Shown one piece after another: positions 1-11,202 of a stretch of DNA of 64,000 bases (positions are counted from its first letter, which is position 1; each line of letters opens with the position of its first letter). The stretch is taken from NCBI GenBank assembly GCA_036346395.1, contig CM070602.1, positions 18,857,098 to 18,921,097 of the forward strand, given 5' to 3'. The notes beneath the pieces were generated by a model. That model ran no database searches. It was not told the origin of the DNA and worked only from the letters and a program-made list of their open reading frames with translations. The position numbers were made by a program, and so were the translations under genes. The DNA comes from Hsuehochloa calcarea. Its lineage: Eukaryota > Streptophyta > Magnoliopsida > Poales > Poaceae.

Positions 1-318
1 CTTCGTTTATTATCTCCCCATTAGTTAAAGATAAATTGTTTAAGTTAAAGATTAGCTATTTGAATTAAAGATTGATTAGTATTTGAATAAGGGGTAAACT
101 TAGAGATTGAATATTAGGGGCGGTTACTTAATAGCCAGCCGACCCACTATTGAAGGAAAGCAAGAATTATCAGGAGCTTCGCCATCTATCCTGCGCCCGG
201 TGCTTTTGTGACGCCGACATCATGGCTCCGCCGAAGCGCATGCGTGCGGTTCCTCGTCCACTTCCCTCACACTCGTATTTCTTGCGCTCATTCTTGTCAA
301 CAAATTCGGGTCGTAACA
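1..318 (+). repeat. 5' LTR (3' part) of the Reina-like gypsy element
   Basis: Matches 6235-6546 along its length with scattered substitutions and small indels. It ends in TCGTAACA just before the primer-binding site. The 5' end of the LTR lies before position 1. Confidence 0.85.
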
Positions 319-320
319 AT

Positions 321-335
321 TTGGTATCAGAGCCA
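321..335 (+). promoter_or_regulatory. Primer-binding site, initiator tRNA-Met type
   Basis: TTGGTATCAGAGCCA lies two bases after the LTR end. TGGTATCAGAGC is the standard complement to the 3' end of plant initiator tRNA-Met used by copia and many chromovirus elements. Confidence 0.85.
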
Positions 336-350
336 ACTATCACGCTTCCG

Positions 351-1375
351 ATGGCCGACACAATCACACTCGAAGAAATTGTGAAACACTTGAAGCAGGT
401 CAATGCTCAACTCGAGCAGTTGCCGGCCATGAGGGGCGACATTGGCGATCTCAAGAATCAGACGCCCGCGCACAACCTAGCCATCTTTCGACTGGAAGGA
501 GCCAGCGGGTCGGGTGCCAGGAAAGTCGCCACCAACAAAGGAGTCTCACCGGCGTGGTGGCGAACCCACGGCGAGGAGATGAACATCGGCCACCACGGTT
601 CCATCTGGAGTTTCCAACCTTCAGCAGAAGGAAGGCCCATCGCCTGGTTGAATCGCTGCGAACAATTCTTCCGAGGGCAACGAACGATGGAAGGGGAAAA
701 GGTATGGCTCGTGTCGTACTATCTAGTTGGGGGTGCCTAGCAGTGGTACTTCCAGCTCGAGCGAGACCACGGCGTTCCAACATGGCCACACTTCGTCGAG
801 CACACCAATTTGTGTTTCGAGCCTCCCATAGGAACAGTCGCCTAGGCGAGCTCGCACAACTACGAAGGACTGGCACGGTGGAGGCTTACCAAGATCAGTT
901 CCTCACACTCCTCTGCCACTGAGAGGCCATGACCGGACGACAACAAACACAATTGTTCATCGCCGGCCTCCTCAATCCGCTACTTACCGATGTCGAGCTT
1001 CAGAACCCCTCCACCTTGGAGGCGGCTATGAGCTTGGCGCGCCGCGTCTGGCAGAGGCAGCGGTGAACACGGTAGCCAAGGCGTTGTAGCGAGCGATCGA
1101 CCTCCACCAAGAACACGGCGCGCCACGACTAGGGAGCCGACACCCGCGCCCGCCCCAAACACCGTGACCGGCCTCCCCAAGACCCGTCACTTCTGGTATC
1201 TGACGCCAGAGGAGATGGAAGACCGAAAGGCCAAGAGCCTTTGCTTAAACTGCGCCAAAAATTCTCTCGCGACCACCAGTGTAAGCGGCTCTTTCGGTTG
1301 TTCCTAGACTTTCCGAAGGGTGGTGGCAGCCACGATTCGGACACGTAGGACGATGAACCCGAAATATCCTTGCAC
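351..1375 (+). pseudogene. gag remnant of Reina-like gypsy element
   Basis: Starts at the ATG (351) shortly after the primer-binding site. The first frame reads to 740 and then shifts; the remainder is spread over other frames. A CCHC knuckle remnant is seen around 1243-1295, with LCLNC in one frame and DHQCKR in another, as expected for C-x2-C...H-x-C split by a frameshift. Gag would form the virus-like particle. It is broken by several frameshifts and in-frame stops. Confidence 0.7.
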
Positions 1376-1380
1376 GCCTT

Positions 1381-4068
1381 ATGAGCATTAACATCGGCAA
1401 AACCATGCAACTGGAAGTACACATCAGCGATCAGAAGCTGGTGGCATTGGTTGATTCTAGTTCGACTCACAACTTCATCGCCGACGAAGCCATACAACGG
1501 ATGGGGTTGCGGCTATAGCACCGCGTGGGCATGAGCGTCGCCGTGGCCAACGACGATCACCTGACTAGCGCGGGCGTATGCCACGACATGGAGGTGCAGA
1601 TCACCCAGGAGATTTTTTGCTTGGACTGCTACGAGATCGCCCTCGACAAGTTTGATGTGGTTCTTGGTGTGCAACGGCTGCACGCTCGGACCCATACTAT
1701 GGGATTTCAATCGGCTCACCACGTCCTTTTGGTGGACCGACCACCGTGTCACATGGCAAGCAACGGCAGGACAACACATCGAAGTTGGCGCGCCGCCTGT
1801 ACCGCACAGGACCTCATGGCCGAGTTCGATGATTTACTCGCCGAGCTGGTGGGAGTGCCGCCACCATGCGCATGTGACCATTGTATTCATCTTCTACCGG
1901 GAACGCCGCCGGTGGTGGTCTGCCCCTATCGCTACCGTGCCACACAGAAGGACGAGTTGGAACGGTAATGCGCGGACATGCTACACCATGGTCTCACTAG
2001 GCGCAACATGTTAGTACTTGGCAGTCCTCGTCAAGTACAACGGAACGTGGCGCTTCTGCGTCGACTACTGCACCCTCAACAAGACGGTGAAGGACAAATT
2101 CCCCATCCCCGTGGTTGGCAAGCTGCTAAACGAGCTACACCAAGCTGGACTTGCGTTCGGGCTATCACCAAGTCCGTATGCATGAACCCAACATCAAGAA
2201 GACGACGTTCCCTACTCATGAAGGGTTGTTTGAGTTCATGGTCATGCCCTTCGGGCTGACCAACGCTTCAGCAACGTTTTGAGCCCTCATGAATGTGATC
2301 CTTCGACCTGTCCTTCAGCATTTTGTACTAGTCTTCTTCGACGATATTTTGATCTACTGTGGATCATGGGCGGAGCACCCCCCGCCACGTATGCGCCGTC
2401 TTCCAACTCCCCCGCCAGCATAACCTCATCCTCAAACGTTCCAAGTGCTTGTTTGGCGAGACTTCGGTGGCCTATCTCGGCCATGTCATCGCATTGGCAG
2501 GCGTGGCCATGGATAGCGACAAGATTAAAGCGTGATGGATTGGCCCAAGCCACGCGCGTCGCGCGCGCCGTGCGGGTTTCGGGGCTAGCGGGATACTACC
2601 GTAAATTCATCAAGGATTTCGGCGCCATCGCCACCCCGCTCACTTCCTTGCTCAAGGAGGGGTTTGCATGAAACGAGGCCACCGACCACGCCTTTGACGC
2701 CCTCAAGAGGGCGCTGACCACCACGCTAATCTTGCAATTGCCTGACTTCACGGCCGACTTCATCGTCGAGTGCGACGCGTCCGGCTCTGGATTTGGGGGC
2801 AATCTTGCACCAAGGAGGCAGAGCCCATCACTTCGCGTAACGCCAAATTGGCGGCATACGAGAGTGAGCACATTGGGCTTGTATATGCTGTTCGACATTG
2901 GCACCCTTACCTATGGGGCGCACGTTCGTCATCCGCACTAACCATAACAGCCTCAATTACTTCTTTGGATCGTCGTCACGATTCCGCAACACCGATGTGT
3001 TAGCAAGCTCTTCGGCTATGACTTTTGAGGTTGAATTCCGGCCGGGCAAGCTGAACACCGTTGCTGATGCTCTCTCCCGACGGGACACTAATCCGGGTGT
3101 TTTGTTGGCTATCACAGGTGCCCCATTCCACAACTTTAACGACCTACGCCATGAAACCAAGATGGGCCTTGAGACTCGGTGGCCCTCAAGGAGATCGACC
3201 ACGGCGAGCTAGGCCGGACAATGGGCGGTGATGGATGAGCTCGTCATGTAAAACCGCAAGGTGTTTGTCTAGCCTCCTCACCATCATTGTCGGCCATCCT
3301 TGCTGCGACCCATGATGTCGGCCATGAAGGGTGCGAAGACATTGCATTGCGTTCGCAATGATTTCCACATGTCGGGCATGCGCCGAGTCGTTTGAAGACT
3401 TTGTTCGCGCTGCACGTTTGCCAACGCAACAAGACAACAAATTTGCACCCTTGACCTCTTCCAACCCTTTCTGCACGAGGCAAGTGCGGGAGGACATCAC
3501 AATGGATTTCATCGAAGAACTACCACGGGTCAACGACAAGTCTGTCATCTTGACGATCGTCGACCGTTTCTCCAAGTACACCCACTTTATTCCCTTGGTG
3601 CACCCCTATACTACAGTGACAGTGGCGTGGGCTTTCTCCACAGACATCGTTCACCTTAATGGATTGCCATAGACAATCGTCACTGACCGCGACCATATTT
3701 TCACTAGTTAGTTTTGGAAGGAGCTACTTCGCCTCTCCAGGGTGAGCCTTCACATGAGCACCGCCTTCCATCCGCAGTCTGACGGTCAATCTGAGGTAGT
3801 CAACAAGGTCATCTCCATGTATCTCCAATGCATGACCGGCGTTCGACCACGACAATGGGTGCAATGGCTAGCCTAGGCAAAATTCTGCTACAACACTTCC
3901 TATCATTCCGCCCTGGCCGACACGTCGTTCCAGGTGGTCTACAGCACCCACCCCTATCTATAAGAACATATGATCGGGGAACAGCTCGGGTGGCGGTCGT
4001 CGACAGCCAACTGACCGATAGGGATGAGTTCCTCCAGTAGGTTCGCGGTCGACTCGTTCAGGCACAAC
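1381..4068 (+). pseudogene. pol remnant (protease, RT, RNase H, first part of integrase) of Reina-like gypsy
   Basis: Domains in order: retropepsin at about 1429-1500, where the usual D-S/T-G triad reads D-S-S before THNFIADE; reverse transcriptase at about 2030-2380 with FCVDYCTLN, MPFGLTNASATF and the FFDD active site at 2334-2345; RNase H at about 2690-3090, with the DALSRR end motif; integrase from about 3330, with VDRFSKYTHFIP and the HPQSDGQSE segment carrying the last catalytic acidic residue near 3790. The frame changes repeatedly and stops interrupt it, for example TGA at 2280-2282. The frame then runs straight into the nested solo LTR at 4069 and resumes at 5642. The copy cannot encode a working polyprotein. 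Confidence 0.85.
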
Positions 4069-4879
4069 TGTTGGTGATATGCCCTAGAGGCAATTATAGA
4101 GATGATTGTGTCATGTCTATGTTTATGAGTTACAAAATAAATACTATTATATTCCTTATATGAATTATCATTTATAAAGATTAACAAGTATGTGACTTGT
4201 TGGTAAAACTTTATATGATGTCATTCTAAATGTATCCCTGGTTGGATGTCACTGGTCTGAACACTAGTGACTTATCAACCAACACATGTATTGATTGATG
4301 ACCATGTTTCACCGGTCATGGATATGAGGATATTGAATCAATAATGTGAACACACCTGTCATGGATATAGGGATATTGAATCAATAATGCGAACACATGT
4401 TAGAGAACATGGTGTTGGATTGACCCACCTTGAGACACTATTGAGATTGTTATGATTTTATGTATCATCAGATGGCCTCAAGTAATGATGTATGATCCTT
4501 AAACCTAAGATCAACATGGTTTTCTACATATGTAATAGTACAGTTAGGGTGGTCAAACGTTGTTCCGTAACTGGGTAGTTATAAAGGTAGCTTTCGGGTA
4601 TGCTATGAAACATACAGAGGGATGCGACTTGTCAGATATAAAATTTGCCCCTCCTAACATAACAAGAGGGATATCTTTGGACCACTCGATGTGGTCGGAT
4701 AAAGAAAGTGCATGGCGTACCACTAGTGATCGAAAAGTCGATCACATGAAGCTATCCGTCACTTGATCGAGAAAGTACTGAACAGTCCATGAATGACAAA
4801 ATCTCACCTGGAGTTCAATCAGATATCGTGAGGCAAAGGGAGAATATGCAAGCAGGTCGTTCCGTCCTACCAGATACGA

Positions 4880-5004
4880 ACTAGTCGTATGGAGATACAG
4901 ACTAGTCATAAACTGGTCGGACATGATCACTAACTAGTCGTAAGGAGTTAGAACTAGTCGTAACTAAATATGAACTGGTCGTATGGTGATACAAGCTGGT
5001 CGTA
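4880..5004 (+). repeat. Interspersed decamer array ACTAGTCGTA inside the solo LTR
   Basis: Seven copies of ACTAGTCGTA or close variants (ACTGGTCGTA, ACTAGTCATA, GCTGGTCGTA) occur in about 125 bp with 5-15 bp spacers, upstream of the LTR TATA box. Such arrays in LTR U3 regions often act as enhancer repeats; that role is inference. Confidence 0.75.
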
Positions 5005-5217
5005 AGTGATAAGGCCATGCTCGCAGATCATATTGCATAAGATTCATTCGATATAATATTTATGTGTATTCGAGAATCATTATATCCTACTAGGAACCGC
5101 TAACGACTCGTGGTTGGAAAGAAGTTCCCGAGTCACAACCAATTACACATGAACCTGCAGGGTCGCACACTTAACGGGTTGGAACAAACGAGTTTGGATA
5201 GGATCCGTTATGAGCTC

Positions 5218-5226
5218 TTTATAAGG
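5218..5226 (+). promoter_or_regulatory. TATA box of the Angela-like LTR
   Basis: TTTATAAGG followed by GGACGC about 1.15 kb into the LTR, the expected place for the U3/R boundary of this LTR group. Confidence 0.55.
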
Positions 5227-5641
5227 GGACGCATGGGGCTATTGGGACGTACGTGAGTTGCTCCACAAAACCCTAGCCGCCATCTTCTTGAAGGCCCTAC
5301 TGTGCATGTTGGTGCTAGCACACCGGCGTACGACGTTCCACCCCTAGACATGTGGATACCGTAGAGGCGCTGCTGCTACGCTGATCGAGGACGATCCACG
5401 ACCTAAGCAAGGAACGTCATAGGTTCTTTGCGGAGGCGAGCAGTCTTGAGGACATTGGACGATCAACTACGACCACTTCATCGACGAGTTTGACATTGGA
5501 TCAGGCTGCTCCAACTCTTCTTCCGCTGCACTGCGCGTCTAGTGGTTACGATGTATGATCTCTTGTTTGCATGACTTCCTGGTTTACATGGTAAAACTTT
5601 TGAATTGCCAGCTAGTGTAGCCTACCTGTATGACTTCAACA

Positions 5642-6107
5642 GCAACACATCAAACACTACTACGATGACAAGCATCGCGAGGTGGTATTCTTCGTGGGGT
5701 AGTGGGTGTGGTTGTGGCTGCAGCACATGCCCGCTTTGTCTCTCATAGGCGGGCCAGAACAAATTGGCTCCCCGGTTCTATGGACCATACAAGATCACTG
5801 CTCGTATTGGCTCTGTGGCATACCATTTGGAGTTGCCACCACGGACTTGCATCCACGATGTCTTCCATGTCGGCTTGCTCAAAAAGTTCACCGGCGAGCC
5901 CTCGACATCTCCACCGAGCCTACCATACATCCTCCATGGCCAGGTTATTCCAACACCTAAGAAGATCATTAAAGCACGACTGTGTCGTGGCGTCTGGTAA
6001 GTCTTGGTCTAATGCATGGGTCGATGCAGTACGGACACTTCTTTGGAAGACGTTTGAGTTTAGAAAATGCTACCCTACTGATGCGGCTTGTCTACGAGTA
6101 CATTTTC
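5642..6107 (+). pseudogene. pol C-terminal remnant: end of integrase plus chromodomain
   Basis: Continues the integrase interrupted at 4068. The segment with APRFYGPYKITARIGSVAY and VFHVGLLKKF (about 5764-5900) is the GPY/F module at the C-terminus of gypsy integrase. The following 5990-6107 shows a decayed chromodomain (FRKCYP at the end), spread over two or three frames. Chromodomains direct chromovirus integration to heterochromatin. Frameshifts break the reading frame. Confidence 0.78.
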
Positions 6108-6117
6108 GGAGGAGGAG
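6108..6117 (+). promoter_or_regulatory. Polypurine tract of Reina-like gypsy
   Basis: GGAGGAGGAG immediately precedes the TG start of the right LTR; this is the plus-strand priming tract. Confidence 0.75.
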
Positions 6118-6546
6118 TGATGTCATGTGGGGACACTAGTCACACTACTACCAACGCCATCGCCAGCAGGGGCAGCCTCCACCGGCGCATGCCACCACTC
6201 CACCCAATTCGGTATCAACCGAATAATCTATCTCTTCGTTTATTATCTCCTCATTAGTTAAAGATAAATTGTTTAAGTTAAAGATTAGCTATTTGAGTTA
6301 GAGATTGATTAGTATTTGAATAAGGGATAAGATTACAGATTGAATGTTAGGGGCGGCTACTTAATAGCCAGCCGAACCACTATTGAAGGAAAGCAAGAAT
6401 TATCGGAGCTTCTCCATCTATCCCGCGCTTTGCGCTTTGGCGGCGCGACATCACGGCTCCGCGAAGTGAAGCGTCGGGTTCCTCATCCACTTCCTTACAC
6501 TCCTATTTCTTGCGCTCATTCTTGTCGACAAATTTGGGTTGTGACA
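6118..6546 (+). repeat. 3' LTR of Reina-like gypsy element
   Basis: Runs from TGATGTCATG to TTGTGACA (TG...CA). From 6235 it matches the left LTR at 1-318. It abuts intron sequence of the DUF21 gene. Confidence 0.85.
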
Positions 6547-6807
6547 GTCATAAACTGAAATCATGCTACAATATGGTTTAATACAGACAAGGTTTGAACC
6601 AATACAGGCAGGTGGCACATGCCGTTTTCTCATTGAACTCTTTTGAGTTAAAAAAACCAAGGTGCTAAGTTGAATAATTTTTACACAAATAATACCTGAA
6701 TAATTAGAAAATTGAAAGATAACCAACACTCAAGATCTTATATGTTTGCACATATACAGTGCAAAATAGTGCGATAAATGGTAAAAATTGCAGCCAAAAT
6801 TCTCTAC

Positions 6808-8162
6808 CTCCATGGCAGCAGCATTACACAACAGCAGGGTGACAAGAAGCTGGTGCTGCTTTTGAACAACTGGAAGGATGACAGCTGCAGCAACCAAAAC
6901 ACGAGCAACAACAGAATAATCGATCAAATATTAAATTACTGGATTTCAAATGAGGAAAGGCATAGTAGCATCAGTCAAACATTAAAAATAAGGTGCTGAA
7001 AGAGGCAACATTTAGCCAGTAACACTTGATAAGCAGCATCATTGCTAACGTTTTAAGTGAACATTCGTAACACACAAAGACATGAAATGTCACAGATATG
7101 TCATGTCAGAAAGTAGCTAGAGCAACTCACAGCAAATTAGCAGGACAAACAAATACACCAAAAGTTACAGAACATACATTGTGGTGATGAAAAGCCATAG
7201 CTGCACGCCACGACGTCACCCCCACAAACAAACATGGCAGATCCAGGAAGCTCCAGCACGGACATCTGTATGCTTATCCATTGCATAATACTTCCAATTC
7301 CCACTCGCCTAAAGTATCATTTCATATCTTCCCAGAAAGAGATGAATATTAAATAAAGCCAAACCCCACCCAACACCGCCTTTTCTCATTTCCTGATTTC
7401 CTTACGACCATTTTGTTTGTTCTACTACTTTCCTTCCACAATACTTTCAGCAATATGTCAGCATCAGTAACGTATCTTTATTGCCATTAACGAAACATAC
7501 AAAATAAACACTACTCGCACAACTAGATGAGTTAGCACATGAACAGCTACGATCGGAGCCAGAAAATCCTTCAAATTCATTAAAAAAAACACCGGCAGTA
7601 ACTCCAATCTTCAAAATAGCAGAAAATAATAGCGATCTGGTATTGATGCTCCGAATCCCCAATATAACGTAGCACGACACCCGTGATCCCAGAACGACAC
7701 CTCAAATAAAAAAATGACTCCTAAAACCGCAACCAGATTGAGCACAACGAGTGACCCCAATACGAAACCTCGTAGATATGACTCTTAAAGCCGCGACCAG
7801 GTCGACCACAACGAGGGGGGAGAGCGGGAAAGTTTAGGGTTTCGGATCGGACCAGCCTGAGCCTTCTCGGCATTGGTGCCACTGCGCTGGAGGATCTCCA
7901 GCTCAACAAGGCCGAGCGACATGAGCCCGAGGGTGAGCCCCGACATGATCCCGGCGAAAAGCACCAGAAAGCAGGAGATGCCTGCGTACGCCCACCACCA
8001 CACCGACCCGAACGGCGTGTCCTCCCACTGCACGATCAGCGCCGCTACGCCTACCCCCGCCGCCGCCGCGGCGCTCGACGCCGGCCGCGGCGTCGCCGCC
8101 ACGACCCGCACAGCCGCCGCCAGGCTCGCCGCCCTCGCCCTCCCCGCTCCTGCCGCCGCCAT
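6808..8162 (-). CDS. DUF21 (CNNM-type) membrane protein, 5' exons only
   Basis: Two exons on the minus strand. Exon 1 is 8162-7853 (ATG at 8162; an alternative GTG just upstream is not needed). Exon 2 is 6884-6808. The splice sites are GT at 7852-7851 and AG at 6886-6885, and the second donor is GT at 6807-6806; phases agree. Exon 1 encodes an Ala/Arg-rich leader and then the first DUF21 helix (YAGISCFLVLFAGIMSGLTL, about residues 60-79), followed by MSLGLVELEILQRSGT. Exon 2 encodes ILPVVQKQHQLLVTLLLCNA, a highly conserved DUF21 stretch. The family (CNNM/CorC-like, usually with a CBS pair) sits in membranes and is tied to Mg2+ or other ion transport in other organisms; the plant role is not well defined. 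No third exon is found before the gypsy LTR at 6546. It is either a live gene with the element in intron 2, or a truncated gene. Confidence 0.85.
6885..7852 (-). other. Intron 1 of the DUF21 gene
   Basis: About 968 bp between GT at 7852-7851 and AG at 6886-6885, joining exon 1 and exon 2 in frame (phase 1). No further coding signal is visible inside it. Confidence 0.8.
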
Positions 8163-8387
8163 CACGCCCCCGCTCCGCCGATGTGTCAGAGCCAGAGCCC
8201 CACGGCCGAATGCGCTGGCACCATATCAGGATGTGTGGGGTGGGGGAGGAGGAAGGGGACAAGATATCACGAGGGCGAGGCGTGGAAGCCGTAGGATGCG
8301 GCCGCGCGAGGTGGGAGTGGCGGTCGATCGGACGGCTACCGATGGGACACGTGGAGAAAGTGGCGGGCCACCGTCGGATCCGGCTGT

Positions 8388-9286
8388 GGAATTTTTTTAA
8401 AATAATATTTTTTTCTAAAAAAAAAATACAAAACTAAGTAATCACCTCAAAAAATAACAAAAATAAATCACTGTTGTTAGTTCATAGGGCGACAGACTGC
8501 TGTCGCCAACAGTGGGAGGAGGTTCCTGTCACTAGTTTAATATAGAAAATAAGTTCAAAACAGTATGAAAGTTTTTGTGTAGCCTCCCAACACAATGTTC
8601 TTACTTGTATATTTTTTTATATAATTTTATTCGTTTTGAATTTTTCTCTAAAATTTATTTAAGTATATTATTTGTAAAAATTTGTAAATATATAAAATAA
8701 GGTCAAAAAAATATGTATTTTTCGTGAACGCTCCTTACATAGTTTAATTAATTGTGTAATTTTTAAGAATTTTATATGTTATTAAATTATCTCAAAAATT
8801 CTGAATTCCAGTTTCCAATACACTGTACTTGATTGTGTAAACCCTTAATTGTTGAGATCATTTAAAAAATATAAAATTCTGAAAAAAAAATTACACAATC
8901 AATTACACTACGTAAGGAGCATTCACAAAAATATTTTATAATTTTTTGACCTCATTTTATATATTTAAAAATTCCTACAAAAGTATATTTAAATGAATTG
9001 TAGAGAGAGAGAAATCAGAGGAGATAGAATTATGAACAAATTACACAAGCAAGAACACTATGTTAGGAGACTACACAAACACTTTCATATTGTTTTGAGC
9101 CCATTTACTATATTTAAAAATTCTTAGGTTCCTGTCACCTGTTGAACTGGTGACAGGAACCTCTCCCACTATACAGGGTCCCTGTCGCCAGTTCAACTGA
9201 CGATAAAAACTTATTTTTGTAATTTTTTAGCATGATTACCTAGTTTTGTAATTTTTTAAAAAATATTATTTCAAAAAAAAAAAAAG
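8388..9286. repeat. Long foldback (inverted-repeat) element, about 0.9 kb
   Basis: An imperfect palindrome over almost its whole length, centred near 8830. Left-arm AATACAAAACTAAGTAATCA pairs with TGATTACCTAGTTTTGTAAT on the right. GTTCCTGTCACTAGT pairs with ACTGGTGACAGGAACC, and CTCCTTACATAGTTT pairs with the CTACGTAAGGAG block. There is no coding potential. It lies about 225 bp upstream of the DUF21 start codon, so it may overlap that promoter. Its class (MITE-like or Foldback) is not certain, and the flanks give only a weak direct repeat (GCTGT). Confidence 0.75.
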
Positions 9287-10225
9287 CTGTCCCGCTGTGC
9301 CGGACAGAACACGTCTTTAGCGTTTGGACCGTGGAGTGGAGAATTGGAGATGGATGTGTTGTGCACTTGTGTTTGAGTTAGTAGTAAGTATTACTACTAC
9401 ATTGTGCATTTTGAGCTTTATTAGACACAAAAAAGAGGGCTTATGATGGCTAAGTTTGACGTGATTGTGATATTGCATTGATGTGCCAATTCATATGGTT
9501 GCATATTCTGTAATGGAAAATTGGAAAAAAAAACATTACTCGAAAGCATTAGAGGTTAGTAATTTTTTAAGGCTCTATATGTATTTTGCTTGCCAATAAT
9601 TTATCAGACGGGAAAGTGATAAAACTTTATCGCGTTAGAGTCACATTGACGATGATGGCCTGCCAAACTATTTTGTTCAATTGTTCTCTTCTCCTTTTGT
9701 ACAATCATTTCTGATAGCTTTTCTATTGAATATAATCCATCTTGATATAATATGAGATAGTGTTGTATTTCTTCTATTTGCATGGAGTCATATTTTTTGT
9801 TTGCAAGACACACACGCACATACGCCGCCACACACACACTACACAAATGTGAGTGCACCTCCTTAATAACACGCCTAAAAAGACACAGACTAGGGATAGA
9901 TCGTGACCTCTTAAAATTCCTACCGAAGCATACTTGCTTGTGCGTAAAGGTGGGCACCAAAATTTGAACTCTAGTGGGTAGAGTCGTACACTTACAGCTT
10001 TATCACCCCACCAAAAGATGATTTTTAAAAAATAATATTATTTTAATAAATAATTACAAAAAATAAATTATCAATTTTTTTTTTTTCAAATATGGGCTTA
10101 TGTCATCATTTCAATTAGCGACGGGGTCCTATAGTTAGTTGAAATGGCGATAAGAGTTATGTCACCATTAAAACAGTTATGAATCACTTTTGTTGCTCTT
10201 TGAATTGGTGTCGCCAATTCAAATA
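9287..10225. other. Intergenic AT-rich DNA with a short foldback-like remnant
   Basis: No gene recognised. The part at about 10110-10225 contains sequences resembling the inner motifs of the 8388-9286 foldback (GGCGATAAGAG, GGTGTCGCCAATTCAAAT), suggesting a degraded relative. Confidence 0.4.
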
Positions 10226-10626
10226 TGTAACATCCCCAAGTTCTGTTACCAAAATAAAAATTAATAAAGTTATTATTTTATTGAATTTTGTGAAATTTAA
10301 AAGAGTTTTTATTACTTTTCTTGAATTTTCTAAATTCTAAAAGTAAAAAAATAAATTTATTGAGTTTTATGGGATTTCCTTGGATTTAAAGTGAAAAATA
10401 AAATTTTAATTAATTTATGGAATTTTCTAGTATTTTTTTTAAAAAATCCTATTTTCCAGAAAATAAAATTAAAAATAAAAGACAACTTTAAGTTGGAATT
10501 ATTTTTATTAAGTTCAAAATAATTCTAGAAATTTTTGTGAATATTTCTAGAATTTTTGGACTCTATTTACTATATTCTAAAAATGTATTGGATTTATGGT
10601 TAAACTGTAATTCGAAAATAAAAAAA

Positions 10627-10935
10627 AAATCAAAAATCGGATTTACTAATCAGTCACCCATCCAACCAATGCTCCACGACCAGCACACTTAACCCTGACC
10701 ACTACCATCATTCCTTTCTTCTTTTCATTTACTAATACCTCCCTTCTTTCTTTTATGCCTTTCTTTTTTCTCCTTTCTAAAATAAATCAAAAATCAGATA
10801 TCCCGATCGGTCACCCATCCGACCAGTACTTCACGACCAGCACACTTCCTTCTTTCTTAACCTCCTCGCACTACCAACTGGCCTTTTTCTTTTCATTGAT
10901 TAGCATATTCCCTCCTTTCTTTTATCCCTCGCTTC
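10627..10935. repeat. Two-copy tandem duplication, about 155-bp unit
   Basis: Copy 1 (10627-10779) and copy 2 (10780-10935) both run from AAATCAAAAATC through GGTCACCCATCC or its AGTCACCCATCC variant, CACGACCAGCACACTT, and then CT-rich DNA ending CCTCCTTTCTTTTAT. They differ by scattered substitutions and small indels. Confidence 0.75.
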
Positions 10936-11194
10936 TTTATCCTTTCTTCTCCACCTGAATGGACTCCAGAACCGAGCAGACTGCACTGCCACCATTGATG
11001 CTCATTTAAGTTTATTAAAACCAATTATTTCCTCCTCTTTTCTTCATGCAGTTAATTGCATTCATTTCCCCTCATCACCCCACCTCCACTCCCGGCCATT
11101 GCTCTCCTCGTTATTGCGCTGTTATCGTCGTAACGCACCGCTGTCCACCAACGGCCACGTACGTTGTTCTCCCTCCCTAGTTCCTTTCTGGCCT

Positions 11195-11202
11195 TATAAA
11201 TA
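11195..11202 (+). promoter_or_regulatory. TATA box of the probable gypsy LTR
   Basis: TATAAATA followed about 30 bp later by a pyrimidine-rich start region (CCTCTCCATCC). No complete gene follows it; I infer it is the LTR promoter. Confidence 0.5.

Larger units (their letters stand above)
4069..5641 (+). mobile_element. Solo LTR, Angela/RIRE1/BARE-like Ty1/copia
   Basis: Begins TGTTGGTGATATGCCCTAG and ends CTTCAACA, so it has TG...CA ends; the start closely resembles the LTR start of the Angela/BARE/RIRE1 copia group. It is flanked by ACAAC (4064-4068) and GCAAC (5642-5646), a five-base target duplication with one change. Removing it plus one duplication restores a continuous integrase frame in the host gypsy element. 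No internal region or second LTR is present, so it is a solo LTR produced by LTR-LTR recombination. A TATA-like promoter and a short tandem repeat array lie inside. Confidence 0.88.
1..6546 (+). mobile_element. Ty3/gypsy chromovirus (Reina-like), decayed, left edge cut by window
   Basis: An LTR retrotransposon in plus orientation. The block at 1-318 is repeated with few changes at 6235-6546. A tRNA-Met type primer-binding site follows the left LTR, a purine tract precedes the right LTR, and gag, protease, RT, RNase H, integrase and chromodomain remnants follow in gypsy order. The compact size (about 5 kb without the nested LTR), short LTR of about 430 bp and C-terminal chromodomain suggest the Reina branch of chromoviruses; the branch name is inference. 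The coding region has many stops and frameshifts, so the copy is dead. A 1573-bp solo LTR lies inside it at 4069-5641. The first 110 or so bases of the left LTR fall outside the window, so the target duplication cannot be checked; the base run after the right LTR is GTCAT. Confidence 0.9.

Noticed and set aside
321..335. TGGTATCAGAGC sites as tRNA genes
   Set aside because: Only the primer complement is present, directly after LTR ends (also at 13728 and 25282); no tRNA cloverleaf follows.
7873..8437. Plus-strand frames over the DUF21 first exon (7873-8400, 8183-8437)
   Set aside because: Shadows of the GC-rich minus-strand exon and its upstream region; no family resemblance.
8381..9295. GCTGT on both sides of the foldback as a target-site duplication
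   Set aside because: Only five bases agree, GCTGT recurs nearby by chance (CCGCTGTGCC), and the exact ends are blurred by A/T runs.
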